Source of the DNA: an uncultured Clostridia bacterium
Lineage (GTDB): Bacteria; Bacillota; Clostridia; Oscillospirales; Oscillospiraceae
Assembly (NCBI GenBank): GCA_937915065.1
Contig: CALDMR010000106.1
Span: 1 to 7,509 of the forward strand
DNA length: 7,509 bases
Reading direction: 5' to 3'
Shown: piece after piece, positions 1 to 6,853 of the stretch
How positions within the stretch are numbered: the first letter of the stretch is position 1
Layout: every line of letters begins with the position of its first letter
The notes under the pieces: model-generated
What the model was told of the DNA's origin: nothing
The model's database searches: none
The model's input: only the letters and a program-made list of their open reading frames with translations
Position numbers and translations under genes: made by a program

Positions 1-397
1 GGCTGTGGCTGCAGCGTTTTCGGATGTGACGGGGCTGAGCGAGGAACAGTCTCTGGCTGCCGGCGGCGGGTTTGGAGGAGGTTTGCGCTGCGGTGAAATC
101 TGCGGCGCGGTATCCGGCGCGGTATTGGTGCTCAGCTTGACCCATCCCTATACAGACTGCACAGATGCGGCGCAGAAAAAGCGGATCGCAGAGCTGACCC
201 GGGAATTTCATCGCCGGTTCAAGGCTGTGTATGGCTGTGAGCGCTGCATGGATTTGCTGAAGGCAGACATTTCCACGCCGGAGCAGATGCAGGCTGCCAA
301 GGCGGCGGGAACGATGAAGCGGTGCAACGATTTTATTGCTTTTGCAGCGGAGATCGTGGAGCAGATGCTGGACGAGGAAAAAGCGGGCCAGCTGTAA
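1..397 (+). CDS. C_GCAxxG_C_C family protein, 5' end outside the window
   Basis: This is the C-terminal part of a small cysteine-motif protein of the C_GCAxxG_C_C family (putative redox or metal-binding proteins of anaerobes, no firmly established reaction). The visible residues show the family order: a glycine-rich GGGFGGG stretch, then CGEICGAVSGA (matching the C-GCAxxG core), then YGCERCMDLL, and finally a cysteine in MKRCNDF. Those spaced cysteines give the family its name. The frame is open to the left edge, and the GTG at base 5 lies inside what is normally the conserved N-terminal helix, so I treat the gene as truncated by the window and not as starting there. The stop is TAA at 395-397, 19 bases before dnaE on the same strand, so the two may be co-transcribed. 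The family call is by motif recognition; the biochemical role is unknown to me. Confidence 0.8.
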   Translation, partial: AVAAAFSDVTGLSEEQSLAAGGGFGGGLRCGEICGAVSGAVLVLSLTHPYTDCTDAAQKKRIAELTREFHRRFKAVYGCERCMDLLKADISTPEQMQAAKAAGTMKRCNDFIAFAAEIVEQMLDEEKAGQL

Positions 398-400
398 TCG

Positions 401-410
401 GAAAGGAAGG
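401..410 (+). promoter_or_regulatory. Ribosome binding site of dnaE
   Basis: GAAAGGAAGG ends six bases before the ATG at 417. It is the purine-rich match that fixes the dnaE start. The reading frame is open further upstream to about base 336, but those codons overlap the preceding gene and give no family-like sequence. Confidence 0.75.
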
Positions 411-416
411 AACGCT

Positions 417-3400
417 ATGGCCTTTGCGCATCTACATGTTCATACGGAGTTCAGTCTGTTGGACGGCGCCTGCCGTATCAAAGATTTGCCGAAGCTGGTC
501 AAGGCCATGGGCCAGGATGCTGTGGCCATTACGGACCACGGTGTGATGTACGGCGCCATTGACTTTTACCGGGCCTGCAAGGCTGAAGGTGTGAAGCCCA
601 TTATCGGATGCGAGGTATATGTCACGCCGGAAGGGCGCACCCGTTTTGATAAAGTGCATGAGTTCGATGCGGAATCCCGCCATCTGGTGCTGCTGTGCGA
701 AAATGAGGAAGGGTATCGCAATCTTTCCTATCTGGTCAGCGCGGCCTTTACTGAGGGATTTTATATCAAGCCCCGAATCGATTTGGAGCTGCTGCGGGAA
801 CATGCCGGCGGGCTGATCGCCTTGTCGGCCTGCCTGGCAGGGGAGATCCCCCGCCGGATTCGCGGCGGCGACTATGAGGGAGCCAAACGGTATGCCCTGC
901 AGATGCAGGAGATTTTCGGGCCGGATCATTTTTACCTGGAACTGCAGGATCACAGTATCCGGGAGCAGGCGGTGGTCAACGGCGGTATCCTGCGCCTGCA
1001 TGAGGAAACGGGGATCCCGCTGGTTGTGACCAACGACGCCCACTATTTGCGCAAAGAAGATGCATACAGCCATGATGTGCTGCTGTGCATTCAAACGGGC
1101 AAAACGTTGGACGATCCAAACCGCATGAAGTATGAGCCGCAGAATTTTTATCTGCGCTCTACGGAGGAAATGGCTGCGCTGTTTCCAACCCATCCGGAGG
1201 CTATCGAAAATACCGGGAAGATTGCAGAGCGCTGCAATGTGGAGTTTACATTCGGCAAGTATCATTTGCCGGAATTTCAGCTGCCGGAGGGGTATGATTC
1301 GTCCACCTACCTGCGCGAACTGTGCGACAAGGGATTTGCCGAGCGCTATCCCGGGCGGCCGGAATGCCATCGGCAGCTGGAATATGAGTTGGACATGATT
1401 GAAAAAATGGGGTTTACCGATTATTTTCTCATCGTGTCGGATTTTGTAAATTATGCCAGAAGCGTACAGATCCCTGTGGGCCCCGGCCGCGGCAGTGCAG
1501 CGGGCAGCATGGTATCTTATTGCCTGCACATTACCGATATCGACCCGATGCAGTACAGCCTGTATTTTGAACGCTTCCTAAATCCCGAGCGTGTCAGCAT
1601 GCCGGATATCGATATGGACTTTGGTGATACCCGCCGGGGAGAAGTGGTCGATTATGTCCGCCGGAAATACGGCGATGACCATGTGGCACAAATCGTTACT
1701 TTTGGCACCATGGCGGCCCGGGGCGTGATCCGGGACGTGGGCCGGGTGATGAATATTCCCTATGCTGAGGTGGATCAGATCGCCAAGCAGGTGCCCAACA
1801 CTCTGCATATCACGCTGAACGATGCGCTGCGGCTCAGCAAACCCCTGCGGGAGTTTTATGAGAATGACGAGCGCTACAAAAAACTGATCGATACGGCCCG
1901 GGCCCTGGAAGGGATGCCCCGCCATGCGTCCACCCACGCTGCCGGCGTGGTGATCACCCGCCGTCCGGTGTATGAATATGTTCCGCTGGCAAAAAATGAC
2001 GAATCCGTGGTTTGCCAGTATGTGATGACCACGCTGGAAGAACTGGGCCTTTTGAAGATGGACTTTTTGGGGCTGCGGAACCTCACTGTGCTGGAGGATG
2101 CGGTGCAGATGGTGCGCCGCCGGCAGCCGGACTTTGATCTGGGCAGTATTCCGGACAACGATCCGGCTACCTATGAGATGCTGTCCACCGGAAGGACTTC
2201 CGGCGTGTTCCAGATGGAGTCTGCGGGCATGACCGGCGTTTGCATCGGACTGAAACCCCAGAATATTGAGGATATTACCGCAATCATTGCCCTTTACCGC
2301 CCGGGGCCCATGGATTCGATCCCGCGATTCATTGAGTGTAAGCAGCACCCGGAGAAAATCACCTATCAGCATCCGGCGCTGCAGCCGATCCTGGGCGTGA
2401 CCTACGGCTGTATCGTCTATCAGGAGCAGGTGATTGAGATCTTCCGCAAGCTGGGCGGTTATTCTCTGGGGCAGGCGGATATGGTGCGCCGCGCCATTTC
2501 CAAAAAGAAGGCCAAGGAGATCGAGAAAGAAAAAAACGCCTTTATCCATGGCGATGCAGAGCGGAATATTTCCGGCTGTGTGAATAATGGGATTCCGGAG
2601 CCTGTGGCAGAAGCGATATACAAAGAGATTTACGATTTTGCCAATTATGCCTTCAATAAGGCCCACGCTGTTTCCTATGCGGTGGTGGCTTACCAGACGG
2701 CCTATTTCAAGTGCCATTTTACCAAAGAATACATGGCGGCGCTGCTCACTTCTGTGCTGGACAATTCGGACAAGGTGGCGGAATATATTGCCGAGTGTAA
2801 GGAATGCGGCATCCGGCTGCTGCCGCCGGATATCAATTTCTCCCGCGACAGCTTTACGGTGGAGGAGCAGGGGATCCGGTTTGGCCTGGTGGCCATTAAA
2901 AATATCGGCCGGGGCTTTATCCAGGCAGTGATGCGCGAGCGGGAGGAAAAGGGGCGCTTTACTTCGCTGCAATCCTTCTGCGAACGGATGTACGGTACGG
3001 ATATGAATAAGCGGGCCCTGGAAAATCTGATTCTTTCAGGTGCCTTTGACAGCACCGGCGCCCGCCGCTCTCAGCTGCACCGGGTTTATGAACAGGTGCT
3101 TTCCGGCGTGGTGGAAAGCCGCCGCCAGAATGTGGAGGGGCAGCTGGACTTCTTTGGCGGTTTCATGGCTGCGGAAGCCAGCGCTTCTGCGGAGATCCCG
3201 TTGCCGGATATCCCGGAATTCACTGCCGAGGAGCGGATGCGCCAGGAGAAGGAGACCACGGGCCTTTACCTGTCGGGCCACCCCATGGATGCCTACCGTG
3301 AAGCGGCGCGCCGTGCGGGCGCTGTGCCGATTGCGTCTGTTTTGGAGGACTGTGCCGACGAAAATGGCCCCACCCGCTTCGCCGATGGCCAGCGGGTAAC

Positions 3401-3899
3401 CATTGCCGGTGTGGTGACTGCCAGCAAAACAAAGACCACCAAGAGCAATACCTTAATGGCTTATGTTACGGTGGAGGACAGTACGGCTTCCATGGAGCTG
3501 CTCTGCTTTGCCAAGGTTCTGTCGGTTTCGGGCAGCTATCTGTCCGAAGGAAAAACATTGCTGATCCGCGGTCGCCTTTCTCTGCGGGACGAGAAAACGC
3601 CCCAGATCATGTGCGACGAGGCTATCCCGTTGGATGGGCCGGTTCTTCCGTCGGCTAAGGCTATGCCGGCCGGGGGAAAAATTCTGGAGGGTAAGCGGCT
3701 GGTCATCAAATGTCCCGGCCTGGAAGATCCTGCAATGCGCCATATTCAGCTGGTGCTGTCCATGTTCCCGGGTACTACGCCCCTGATCATGGTCATGGCC
3801 GATACCGGTAAGCGCTATGCTGCCCAGTGCCTGCTGCACCGCGCCTTGGTAGAGGAACTAAAAGAAACCCTTGGCGAAGCGTGCGTTGTGGTGCAGTGA
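417..3899 (+). CDS. dnaE: DNA polymerase III subunit alpha (DnaE type)
   Basis: A complete 1160-residue C-family replicative DNA polymerase, the usual length for bacterial DnaE; it extends DNA in the replisome with the sliding clamp. The N-terminal PHP domain (about residues 1-270) begins MAFAHLHVHTEF and keeps a full set of likely metal ligands: H7, H9, D40, H41, E66, H89, C139, D207, H209. The palm follows with PGRGSAAGS and MPDIDMDFGDTRR, giving catalytic aspartates D397 and D399, and the third, D549, lies in LLKMDFLGLRNLT. The fingers carry LYRPGPMDS (R628 region). A helix-hairpin-helix segment lies near 819-840 (GIRFGLVAIKNIG). An OB fold spans about 994-1069 (VTIAGVVTASKTKTTKS onward), followed by a C-terminal domain. 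It is not the PolC type, as there is no inserted DEDD exonuclease. No intein, frameshift or missing catalytic residue is seen. The start is set by the Shine-Dalgarno at 401-410 and by the family-typical N terminus. Confidence 0.97.
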   Translation: MAFAHLHVHTEFSLLDGACRIKDLPKLVKAMGQDAVAITDHGVMYGAIDFYRACKAEGVKPIIGCEVYVTPEGRTRFDKVHEFDAESRHLVLLCENEEGYRNLSYLVSAAFTEGFYIKPRIDLELLREHAGGLIALSACLAGEIPRRIRGGDYEGAKRYALQMQEIFGPDHFYLELQDHSIREQAVVNGGILRLHEETGIPLVVTNDAHYLRKEDAYSHDVLLCIQTGKTLDDPNRMKYEPQNFYLRSTEEMAALFPTHPEAIENTGKIAERCNVEFTFGKYHLPEFQLPEGYDSSTYLRELCDKGFAERYPGRPECHRQLEYELDMIEKMGFTDYFLIVSDFVNYARSVQIPVGPGRGSAAGSMVSYCLHITDIDPMQYSLYFERFLNPERVSMPDIDMDFGDTRRGEVVDYVRRKYGDDHVAQIVTFGTMAARGVIRDVGRVMNIPYAEVDQIAKQVPNTLHITLNDALRLSKPLREFYENDERYKKLIDTARALEGMPRHASTHAAGVVITRRPVYEYVPLAKNDESVVCQYVMTTLEELGLLKMDFLGLRNLTVLEDAVQMVRRRQPDFDLGSIPDNDPATYEMLSTGRTSGVFQMESAGMTGVCIGLKPQNIEDITAIIALYRPGPMDSIPRFIECKQHPEKITYQHPALQPILGVTYGCIVYQEQVIEIFRKLGGYSLGQADMVRRAISKKKAKEIEKEKNAFIHGDAERNISGCVNNGIPEPVAEAIYKEIYDFANYAFNKAHAVSYAVVAYQTAYFKCHFTKEYMAALLTSVLDNSDKVAEYIAECKECGIRLLPPDINFSRDSFTVEEQGIRFGLVAIKNIGRGFIQAVMREREEKGRFTSLQSFCERMYGTDMNKRALENLILSGAFDSTGARRSQLHRVYEQVLSGVVESRRQNVEGQLDFFGGFMAAEASASAEIPLPDIPEFTAEERMRQEKETTGLYLSGHPMDAYREAARRAGAVPIASVLEDCADENGPTRFADGQRVTIAGVVTASKTKTTKSNTLMAYVTVEDSTASMELLCFAKVLSVSGSYLSEGKTLLIRGRLSLRDEKTPQIMCDEAIPLDGPVLPSAKAMPAGGKILEGKRLVIKCPGLEDPAMRHIQLVLSMFPGTTPLIMVMADTGKRYAAQCLLHRALVEELKETLGEACVVVQ

Positions 3900-3994
3900 T
3901 CAACGGCGGCGGACATCTTGGAAGATGAGCCGTCCGGTTTTATCAGAAACGGGCGCTGTGGTAAATGCCCGCCAACAGAATAGAATCTTTTCAG

Positions 3995-4040
3995 CCAGCC
4001 CGCAGCCTGTATGTTTTAGAAAGGCTGCGGGCTGGTATTT
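3995..4040 (+). terminator. Intrinsic terminator of dnaE
   Basis: A perfect 14-base-pair inverted repeat, CCAGCCCGCAGCCT (3995-4008) against AGGCTGCGGGCTGG (4022-4035), encloses a 13-base loop and is followed by TATTTTGTTTG. It lies about 95 bases after the dnaE stop. The stem is very stable; the T tract is interrupted but adequate. Confidence 0.85.
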
Positions 4041-4110
4041 TGTTTGCTGTTTGGTAGTAAGGGGGGGCGGGGTGGTGCCGCTGTATTCCCGGCTTGCCCC
4101 GACAGGCGCG

Positions 4111-4139
4111 AAAAAATGCTCCCGGAACCGGGAGCATTT
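4111..4139 (-). terminator. Intrinsic terminator of the DUF4364 gene
   Basis: Read on the minus strand, an 11-base-pair stem (AAATGCTCCCG against CGGGAGCATTT, pairing 4114-4124 with 4129-4139) with a four-base loop runs into six T residues (complement of A4111-4116). It starts 14 bases beyond the TAA at 4153-4155, which is the more natural end of the upstream minus-strand gene. With the dnaE terminator it separates two convergent units. Confidence 0.85.
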
Positions 4140-4183
4140 CAAGCGTTTGTATTTACTTTTTGTCGTATTTTTTCAGCAGCGCG

Positions 4184-4684
4184 TCAAGGATCGTGTTGTA
4201 GATCGGCATGGGCATGGAAATGGTCGGAGAGCTGCTTGGCCATGTCCTCCTTGGCCACCATCAGATCCAGCGACATGATATTGTCCACATCGTCGCTGAG
4301 GGAAAGGTTTACGGTGTAAGTTCCGTTGGTGCGCTGGGTGATATTGGAGCGCACCAAGCCCTTGCGCTTGAGCTTTTGATTATAGAAGGAAATGTTTTTA
4401 TCGGCCTTGATCCGCACGGAATAAGGGATGCTGCTCTCGCAGATCTCGCTGTTGCGAAGCCCCCGGGGGGTGATGCAGTACAGTCCTTCTTCGTTTTTTT
4501 TCATGTGCTCGCTTTCCACCAGCTCGTTGAGGCATTCGGAAAATGAAAAATAATCCACGCCATCGTCGCACATGGTAAGGTCGGTCAAAGCGTCGATCCC
4601 CACCGGCTCGATCAGGCGGGAGGAAATATAAAGGATCAAAAATTTGATATCCAGTTTATCATGGATAAAACCCACGCGTCCCAT
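4184..4684 (-). CDS. DUF4364 family winged-helix protein, 3' end apparently frameshifted
   Basis: The uninterrupted frame gives 166 residues starting MGRVGFIHDKLDIKFLILY. It looks like the DUF4364 family of Clostridia, small cytosolic proteins with an N-terminal winged-helix fold (about residues 8-80, with the wing near GLYCITPRGLR) and a mixed C-terminal domain (TYTVNLSLSDDVDNIMSLDL). They are presumed transcriptional regulators with no known target. The ATG at 4684 is preceded by an in-frame TGA nine bases upstream and by AAGGATG, so the start is firm. The C terminus is odd. This frame ends FHAHADLQHDP, but the sense strand shifted by one base reads MPMPIYNTILDALLKKYDKK and stops at 4153-4155, just before the terminator. 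That second ending resembles the IYxxIL...LL ending I recall for the family. Either a one-base difference disrupts the gene or the read has an error; the family call itself is fairly secure. Confidence 0.8.
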   Translation of the reverse strand: MGRVGFIHDKLDIKFLILYISSRLIEPVGIDALTDLTMCDDGVDYFSFSECLNELVESEHMKKNEEGLYCITPRGLRNSEICESSIPYSVRIKADKNISFYNQKLKRKGLVRSNITQRTNGTYTVNLSLSDDVDNIMSLDLMVAKEDMAKQLSDHFHAHADLQHDP

Positions 4685-4721
4685 CGCTGTTCACATCCTT
4701 ATCTCTCGGTTCTTCTTTTGT

Positions 4722-4750
4722 ATTATAACACAACTCCCGTCGGGCAACAA
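4722..4750 (-). promoter_or_regulatory. Sigma-A-type promoter of the DUF4364 gene
   Basis: On the minus strand TTGTTG (4750-4745) is separated by 17 bases from a perfect TATAAT (4727-4722). The -10 is preceded by TGT, giving an extended -10 element. Transcription would begin near 4715, about 30 bases before the ATG at 4684. This suggests vegetative, housekeeping-type expression. Confidence 0.75.
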
Positions 4751-4773
4751 GAGGCGGTGCGGAGCGAATGGGA

Positions 4774-4799
4774 ACGGATTTTGGAAGATCGCATACAAT
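4774..4799 (+). promoter_or_regulatory. Candidate mother-cell (sigma-E or sigma-K like) sporulation promoter
   Basis: CATACAAT at 4792-4799 fits the -10 consensus of Bacillus sigma-E (CATACAHT) and the CATA core of sigma-K. A matching sigma-E -35 is not evident at the expected distance. An AC at 4774-4775, 16 bases upstream of CATA, would satisfy the minimal sigma-K -35. No good sigma-A -35 is spaced to TACAAT. The box lies 46 bases before the start codon of the cysteine-rich gene. The assignment rests mainly on the -10 and on context. Confidence 0.45.
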
Positions 4800-4845
4800 G
4801 GCATGAAAGGATTTTTCCTTTCAACTACTTATAGGAGGATCTATC

Positions 4846-5709
4846 ATGTCTGAAAAGATTGTTCCGGGCCCCCTGCAGAATTGCGACGCTCAGATCCGGG
4901 AAGCTGTCTGTATCAACACCAAAAAGATTTTTGACAGCTGCCGTGATCAGGACTGTATCGAGGACCTGCGGTTTTACCCTGTTCTCTGTGGGCAGGATAT
5001 TATCAACAACGCCGTTTCCGTTAAGGGCGCCCGCGCAGAACTGCTGCATGTGTATACCGATGTGCAGCCCATTCATTTTAATCGCGGTTTTTACACCGTG
5101 GATCTGCGCTATTTCTACCGGGTACTGCTGCAGGCCTGCTGCGGCTGCGGCGGCCGGGCGACCGAGGTGGAAGGCCTGTGCGTGTTTGACAAACGGGTGA
5201 TTCTGTTCGGCAGTGAAGGCGGCGCCAAGGTTTTCACTTCCGGTGCATGTATGAACGATATGAATGCCGGCAGCATTGGGCGGAGCAGCCTCCCCACTGC
5301 CGTGGTAGAAGCCGTTGATCCCATTGTGCTGGATACCAAGCTGGTGGAGGCCTGCGACCGGCACTGCTGCAGCTGCGGCTGCGACTGTGATCTGTGCGAG
5401 ATCCCCGGCTGTATCTGCGACTGCTTTGGTTCCGAGCTTTCTGCTGCCGATCAGGGGAAGCGGGTTTATCTCACGTTGGGGCAGTTCTCTGTGGTTCGCC
5501 TGGAGCGGGATACCCAACTGTTGATCCCCTCTTACAGCTACTGTATGCCTGAAAAGGAGTGCACCTGCGGCAGTGGCTGCAGCTGCAGCGATCCCTGCGA
5601 ACTGTTCCGCAATATTGCGTTCCCTGTCAACGAATTTTTCCCGCCCAACGCAGTGGAGAAGCGCTGCGATTACGAAGGGGCGAAATGTTGCTGCTGTTCT
5701 TCCCGCTGA
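4846..5709 (+). CDS. Cysteine-rich protein of unknown function, possibly sporulation-associated
   Basis: A 287-residue protein beginning MSEKIVPGPLQNCDAQIREA, with a strong AGGAGG (4833-4838) seven bases before the ATG. It has 31 cysteines, nearly 11 percent. No signal peptide or membrane segment is visible, so it is probably made in the cytoplasm. Residues 1 to about 165 look like a folded domain with five cysteines near the N terminus (C13, C22, C33, C37, C48) and motifs such as FNRGFYTVDLRYFYR and VFDKRVILFGSEGGAKVF. Cysteine clusters occur at 98-101 (CCGC), 170-193 (ten cysteines, with runs of CxC), 233-251 (six) and 274-284 (ending CCCC just before the C terminus). Between the second and third clusters lies a non-cysteine segment, RVYLTLGQFSVVRL. 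The gene stands alone between a possible mother-cell promoter and a strong terminator, directly upstream of spoIIIA. I do not recognise a named family. A disulfide-linked spore coat or exosporium protein or a metal-binding protein are both possible, as inference from composition and context. Confidence 0.85.
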   Translation: MSEKIVPGPLQNCDAQIREAVCINTKKIFDSCRDQDCIEDLRFYPVLCGQDIINNAVSVKGARAELLHVYTDVQPIHFNRGFYTVDLRYFYRVLLQACCGCGGRATEVEGLCVFDKRVILFGSEGGAKVFTSGACMNDMNAGSIGRSSLPTAVVEAVDPIVLDTKLVEACDRHCCSCGCDCDLCEIPGCICDCFGSELSAADQGKRVYLTLGQFSVVRLERDTQLLIPSYSYCMPEKECTCGSGCSCSDPCELFRNIAFPVNEFFPPNAVEKRCDYEGAKCCCCSSR

Positions 5710-5728
5710 GGAGAAAAGACGCCCATGT

Positions 5729-5762
5729 AAAAAGGAGCCGCCTGTCAGGCGGCTCCTTTTTT
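5729..5762 (+). terminator. Strong symmetric intrinsic terminator
   Basis: GGAGCCGCCT (5734-5743) pairs with AGGCGGCTCC (5747-5756) around a three-base loop, flanked by five A residues on the left and six T residues on the right. It ends the cysteine-rich gene's transcript 20 bases after its stop. Because the A and T runs are symmetric it could stop transcripts from either side. It also separates this gene from spoIIIAA, so spoIIIA needs its own promoter in 5763-5840. There I see only a weak possibility (TCTATTT near 5791 and TATACTGT at 5813-5820). Confidence 0.92.
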
Positions 5763-5836
5763 GCTGCAGTGCGGAGCATAATTTTCCGGTTCTATTTGGG
5801 GACAGGCATCGATATACTGTATCACCACACACGAAA

Positions 5837-5844
5837 GAGAAGGA
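5837..5844 (+). promoter_or_regulatory. Ribosome binding site that decides the spoIIIAA start
   Basis: GAGAAGGA is the only Shine-Dalgarno-like run here. It leaves only one base before the in-frame ATG at 5846 but ten bases before the in-frame ATG at 5855, so the latter is the better start. Ten bases is slightly long, and the choice is not certain. Confidence 0.55.
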
Positions 5845-5854
5845 AATGGCATGC

Positions 5855-6853
5855 ATGGGAATACAAGAGCGGATCGCAAGCTGCCGGGCAGCGGCGCGGC
5901 TGCTGCCGGAGCCGCTGCAGCGGCAAGTGCTGGCCTGCAGCCCGCAGCTGCAGGCACAAACGGAGGAATTCCGCCTGCGGATTGGCCGCCCGCTGACCCT
6001 TTTGGGGCCGGAGGGGGAACAGCCGCTGCAGACCGGGCCGGTGGCAGAACAGGATTTACAGGCGGTGTTGGATCGGGCCACAGAGTTTTCTGCATATCGC
6101 TGCGCGGACAGCATCCGGCAGGGCTATGTGGCGGTGCAGGGGGGCTGCCGTGTGGGCCTGTGCGGTACGGCTGTGCTGCGGGGCGGGGAGATTGCCACGG
6201 TACAGGCGCTGTCTTCCGTGTCGGTTCGCGTAGCAAAAGCGGTGCAGGGGTGCGCTGCTGATTTGTATCCGCAGCTGTGGACTGCCGGCCGTTTTGAAAG
6301 TACGCTGCTGATTGCGCCGCCGGGGGGAGGCAAAACCACCCTGCTGCGGGATTTGATTCGTTTGCTCTCCGATGGGGACGAAGGGCATGCCCCTCTGCGC
6401 CTGTCTGTGGTGGACGAGCGGGGGGAAGTGGCGGCGGTTTGCGGCGGCAGGCCCCAATTTGATGTGGGACGGCATACGGATGTGCTCTCCGGCGCGCCGA
6501 AGGCGGAAGGGATCCTGATGCTGCTGTGGAACGGGGTGCCTCAGCTGGATGTGGGAGAACGTACTGACGTGCTGGAGGGATGCCCCAAGGTTCAGGCGCT
6601 GATGATGCTGCTGCGGGCTATGAATCCGCAGGTGATTGCTGTGGATGAGATCACTGCTCCGGAGGACATCCGCACCATGCTGCTGGCGGCTAATTGCGGC
6701 GTGTCTTTTCTGGCCACGGTTCACGGGGCGGATTTGCAGGAACTCCGCCATAGGAGGATTTGCCGGGAGCTGCTGGAAACGGAACTGTTTCATCAGTTTG
6801 TGGTGCTGGAAAAGCGGGAGGGTACGCGGGGGTACCGGGTGGAGCGATGCTGA
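5855..6853 (+). CDS. spoIIIAA: Stage III sporulation protein AA (ATPase), with an internal duplication
   Basis: SpoIIIAA is the cytosolic secretion-type ATPase of the SpoIIIA-SpoIIQ channel, acting in the mother cell at the engulfed forespore membrane. From the ATG at 5855 the protein has 332 residues. The N-terminal region contains EEFRLRIGRPL (about 37-47). The middle domain has the family motif region SIRQGYVAVQGGCRVGLCG. Walker A is APPGGGKTT (154-162, K160). VVDERGEVAAVCGG follows, and Walker B is VIAVDEIT (D264, E265). A histidine motif, TVHGADL, comes after it. The oddity lies between Walker A and B: residues 197-225 and 226-254 are two copies of the segment normally present once (xGxPQxDVGxxTDVLxGxPK...MLL). 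Family members are usually a little over 300 residues, and removing one copy gives 303. The gene remains open and is followed by intact spoIIIAB and spoIIIAC, so it is probably expressed. Whether the enlarged ATPase works is unknown. Confidence 0.95.
   Translation: MGIQERIASCRAAARLLPEPLQRQVLACSPQLQAQTEEFRLRIGRPLTLLGPEGEQPLQTGPVAEQDLQAVLDRATEFSAYRCADSIRQGYVAVQGGCRVGLCGTAVLRGGEIATVQALSSVSVRVAKAVQGCAADLYPQLWTAGRFESTLLIAPPGGGKTTLLRDLIRLLSDGDEGHAPLRLSVVDERGEVAAVCGGRPQFDVGRHTDVLSGAPKAEGILMLLWNGVPQLDVGERTDVLEGCPKVQALMMLLRAMNPQVIAVDEITAPEDIRTMLLAANCGVSFLATVHGADLQELRHRRICRELLETELFHQFVVLEKREGTRGYRVERC
6443..6616 (+). repeat. In-frame tandem duplication of 87 bp inside spoIIIAA
   Basis: Unit 1 is 6443-6529 and unit 2 is 6530-6616, directly adjacent. 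By hand count the units agree at 54 of 87 bases and 16 of 29 residues, sharing PQ, DVG, TDVL, G, PK and MLL at matching positions. Unit 1 keeps the family-like PKAEGILMLL but has RHTDVLSGAPK. Unit 2 keeps the family-like GERTDVLEGCPK but has VQALMMLL in place of the AEG form. The divergence shows that the duplication is not recent and is not a simple assembly artefact. Confidence 0.9.

Noticed and set aside
5..7. GTG as a possible start of the first gene
   Set aside because: The family needs more N-terminal sequence, the frame is open to the window edge, and no ribosome binding site can be seen.
1578..2972. Long minus-strand open frame of 464 codons inside dnaE
   Set aside because: It is the antisense shadow of a high-GC coding sequence; the translation is rich in His, Arg and Ile without any recognisable domain, and dnaE covers it fully with conserved motifs.
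3914..3927. Inverted repeat CATCTT-GG-AAGATG just after the dnaE stop
   Set aside because: The two-base centre cannot form a full hairpin and only a short T run follows; the strong terminator downstream explains termination better.
4058..4076. G-rich run GGGGGGGCGGGGTGG between the convergent terminators
   Set aside because: There are too few separated G tracts for a convincing quadruplex, and it is a short noncoding spacer without other signals.
3871..4278. Plus-strand open frame of 135 codons after dnaE
   Set aside because: It runs through both terminators and into the antisense of the DUF4364 gene, has no ribosome binding site, and gives no family-like sequence.
5911..5924. Perfect 14-base palindrome GCCGCTGCAGCGGC near the spoIIIAA start
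   Set aside because: It lies in codons for Glu-Pro-Leu-Gln-Arg-Gln, in a region rich in CTGCAG by codon preference; nothing suggests a regulator site.
4825..6114. Minus-strand open frame of 429 codons opposite the cysteine-rich gene and spoIIIAA
   Set aside because: It crosses a strong terminator and is Ala/Ser-rich from the complement of cysteine and leucine codons; the plus strand has a strong ribosome binding site and a coherent protein.
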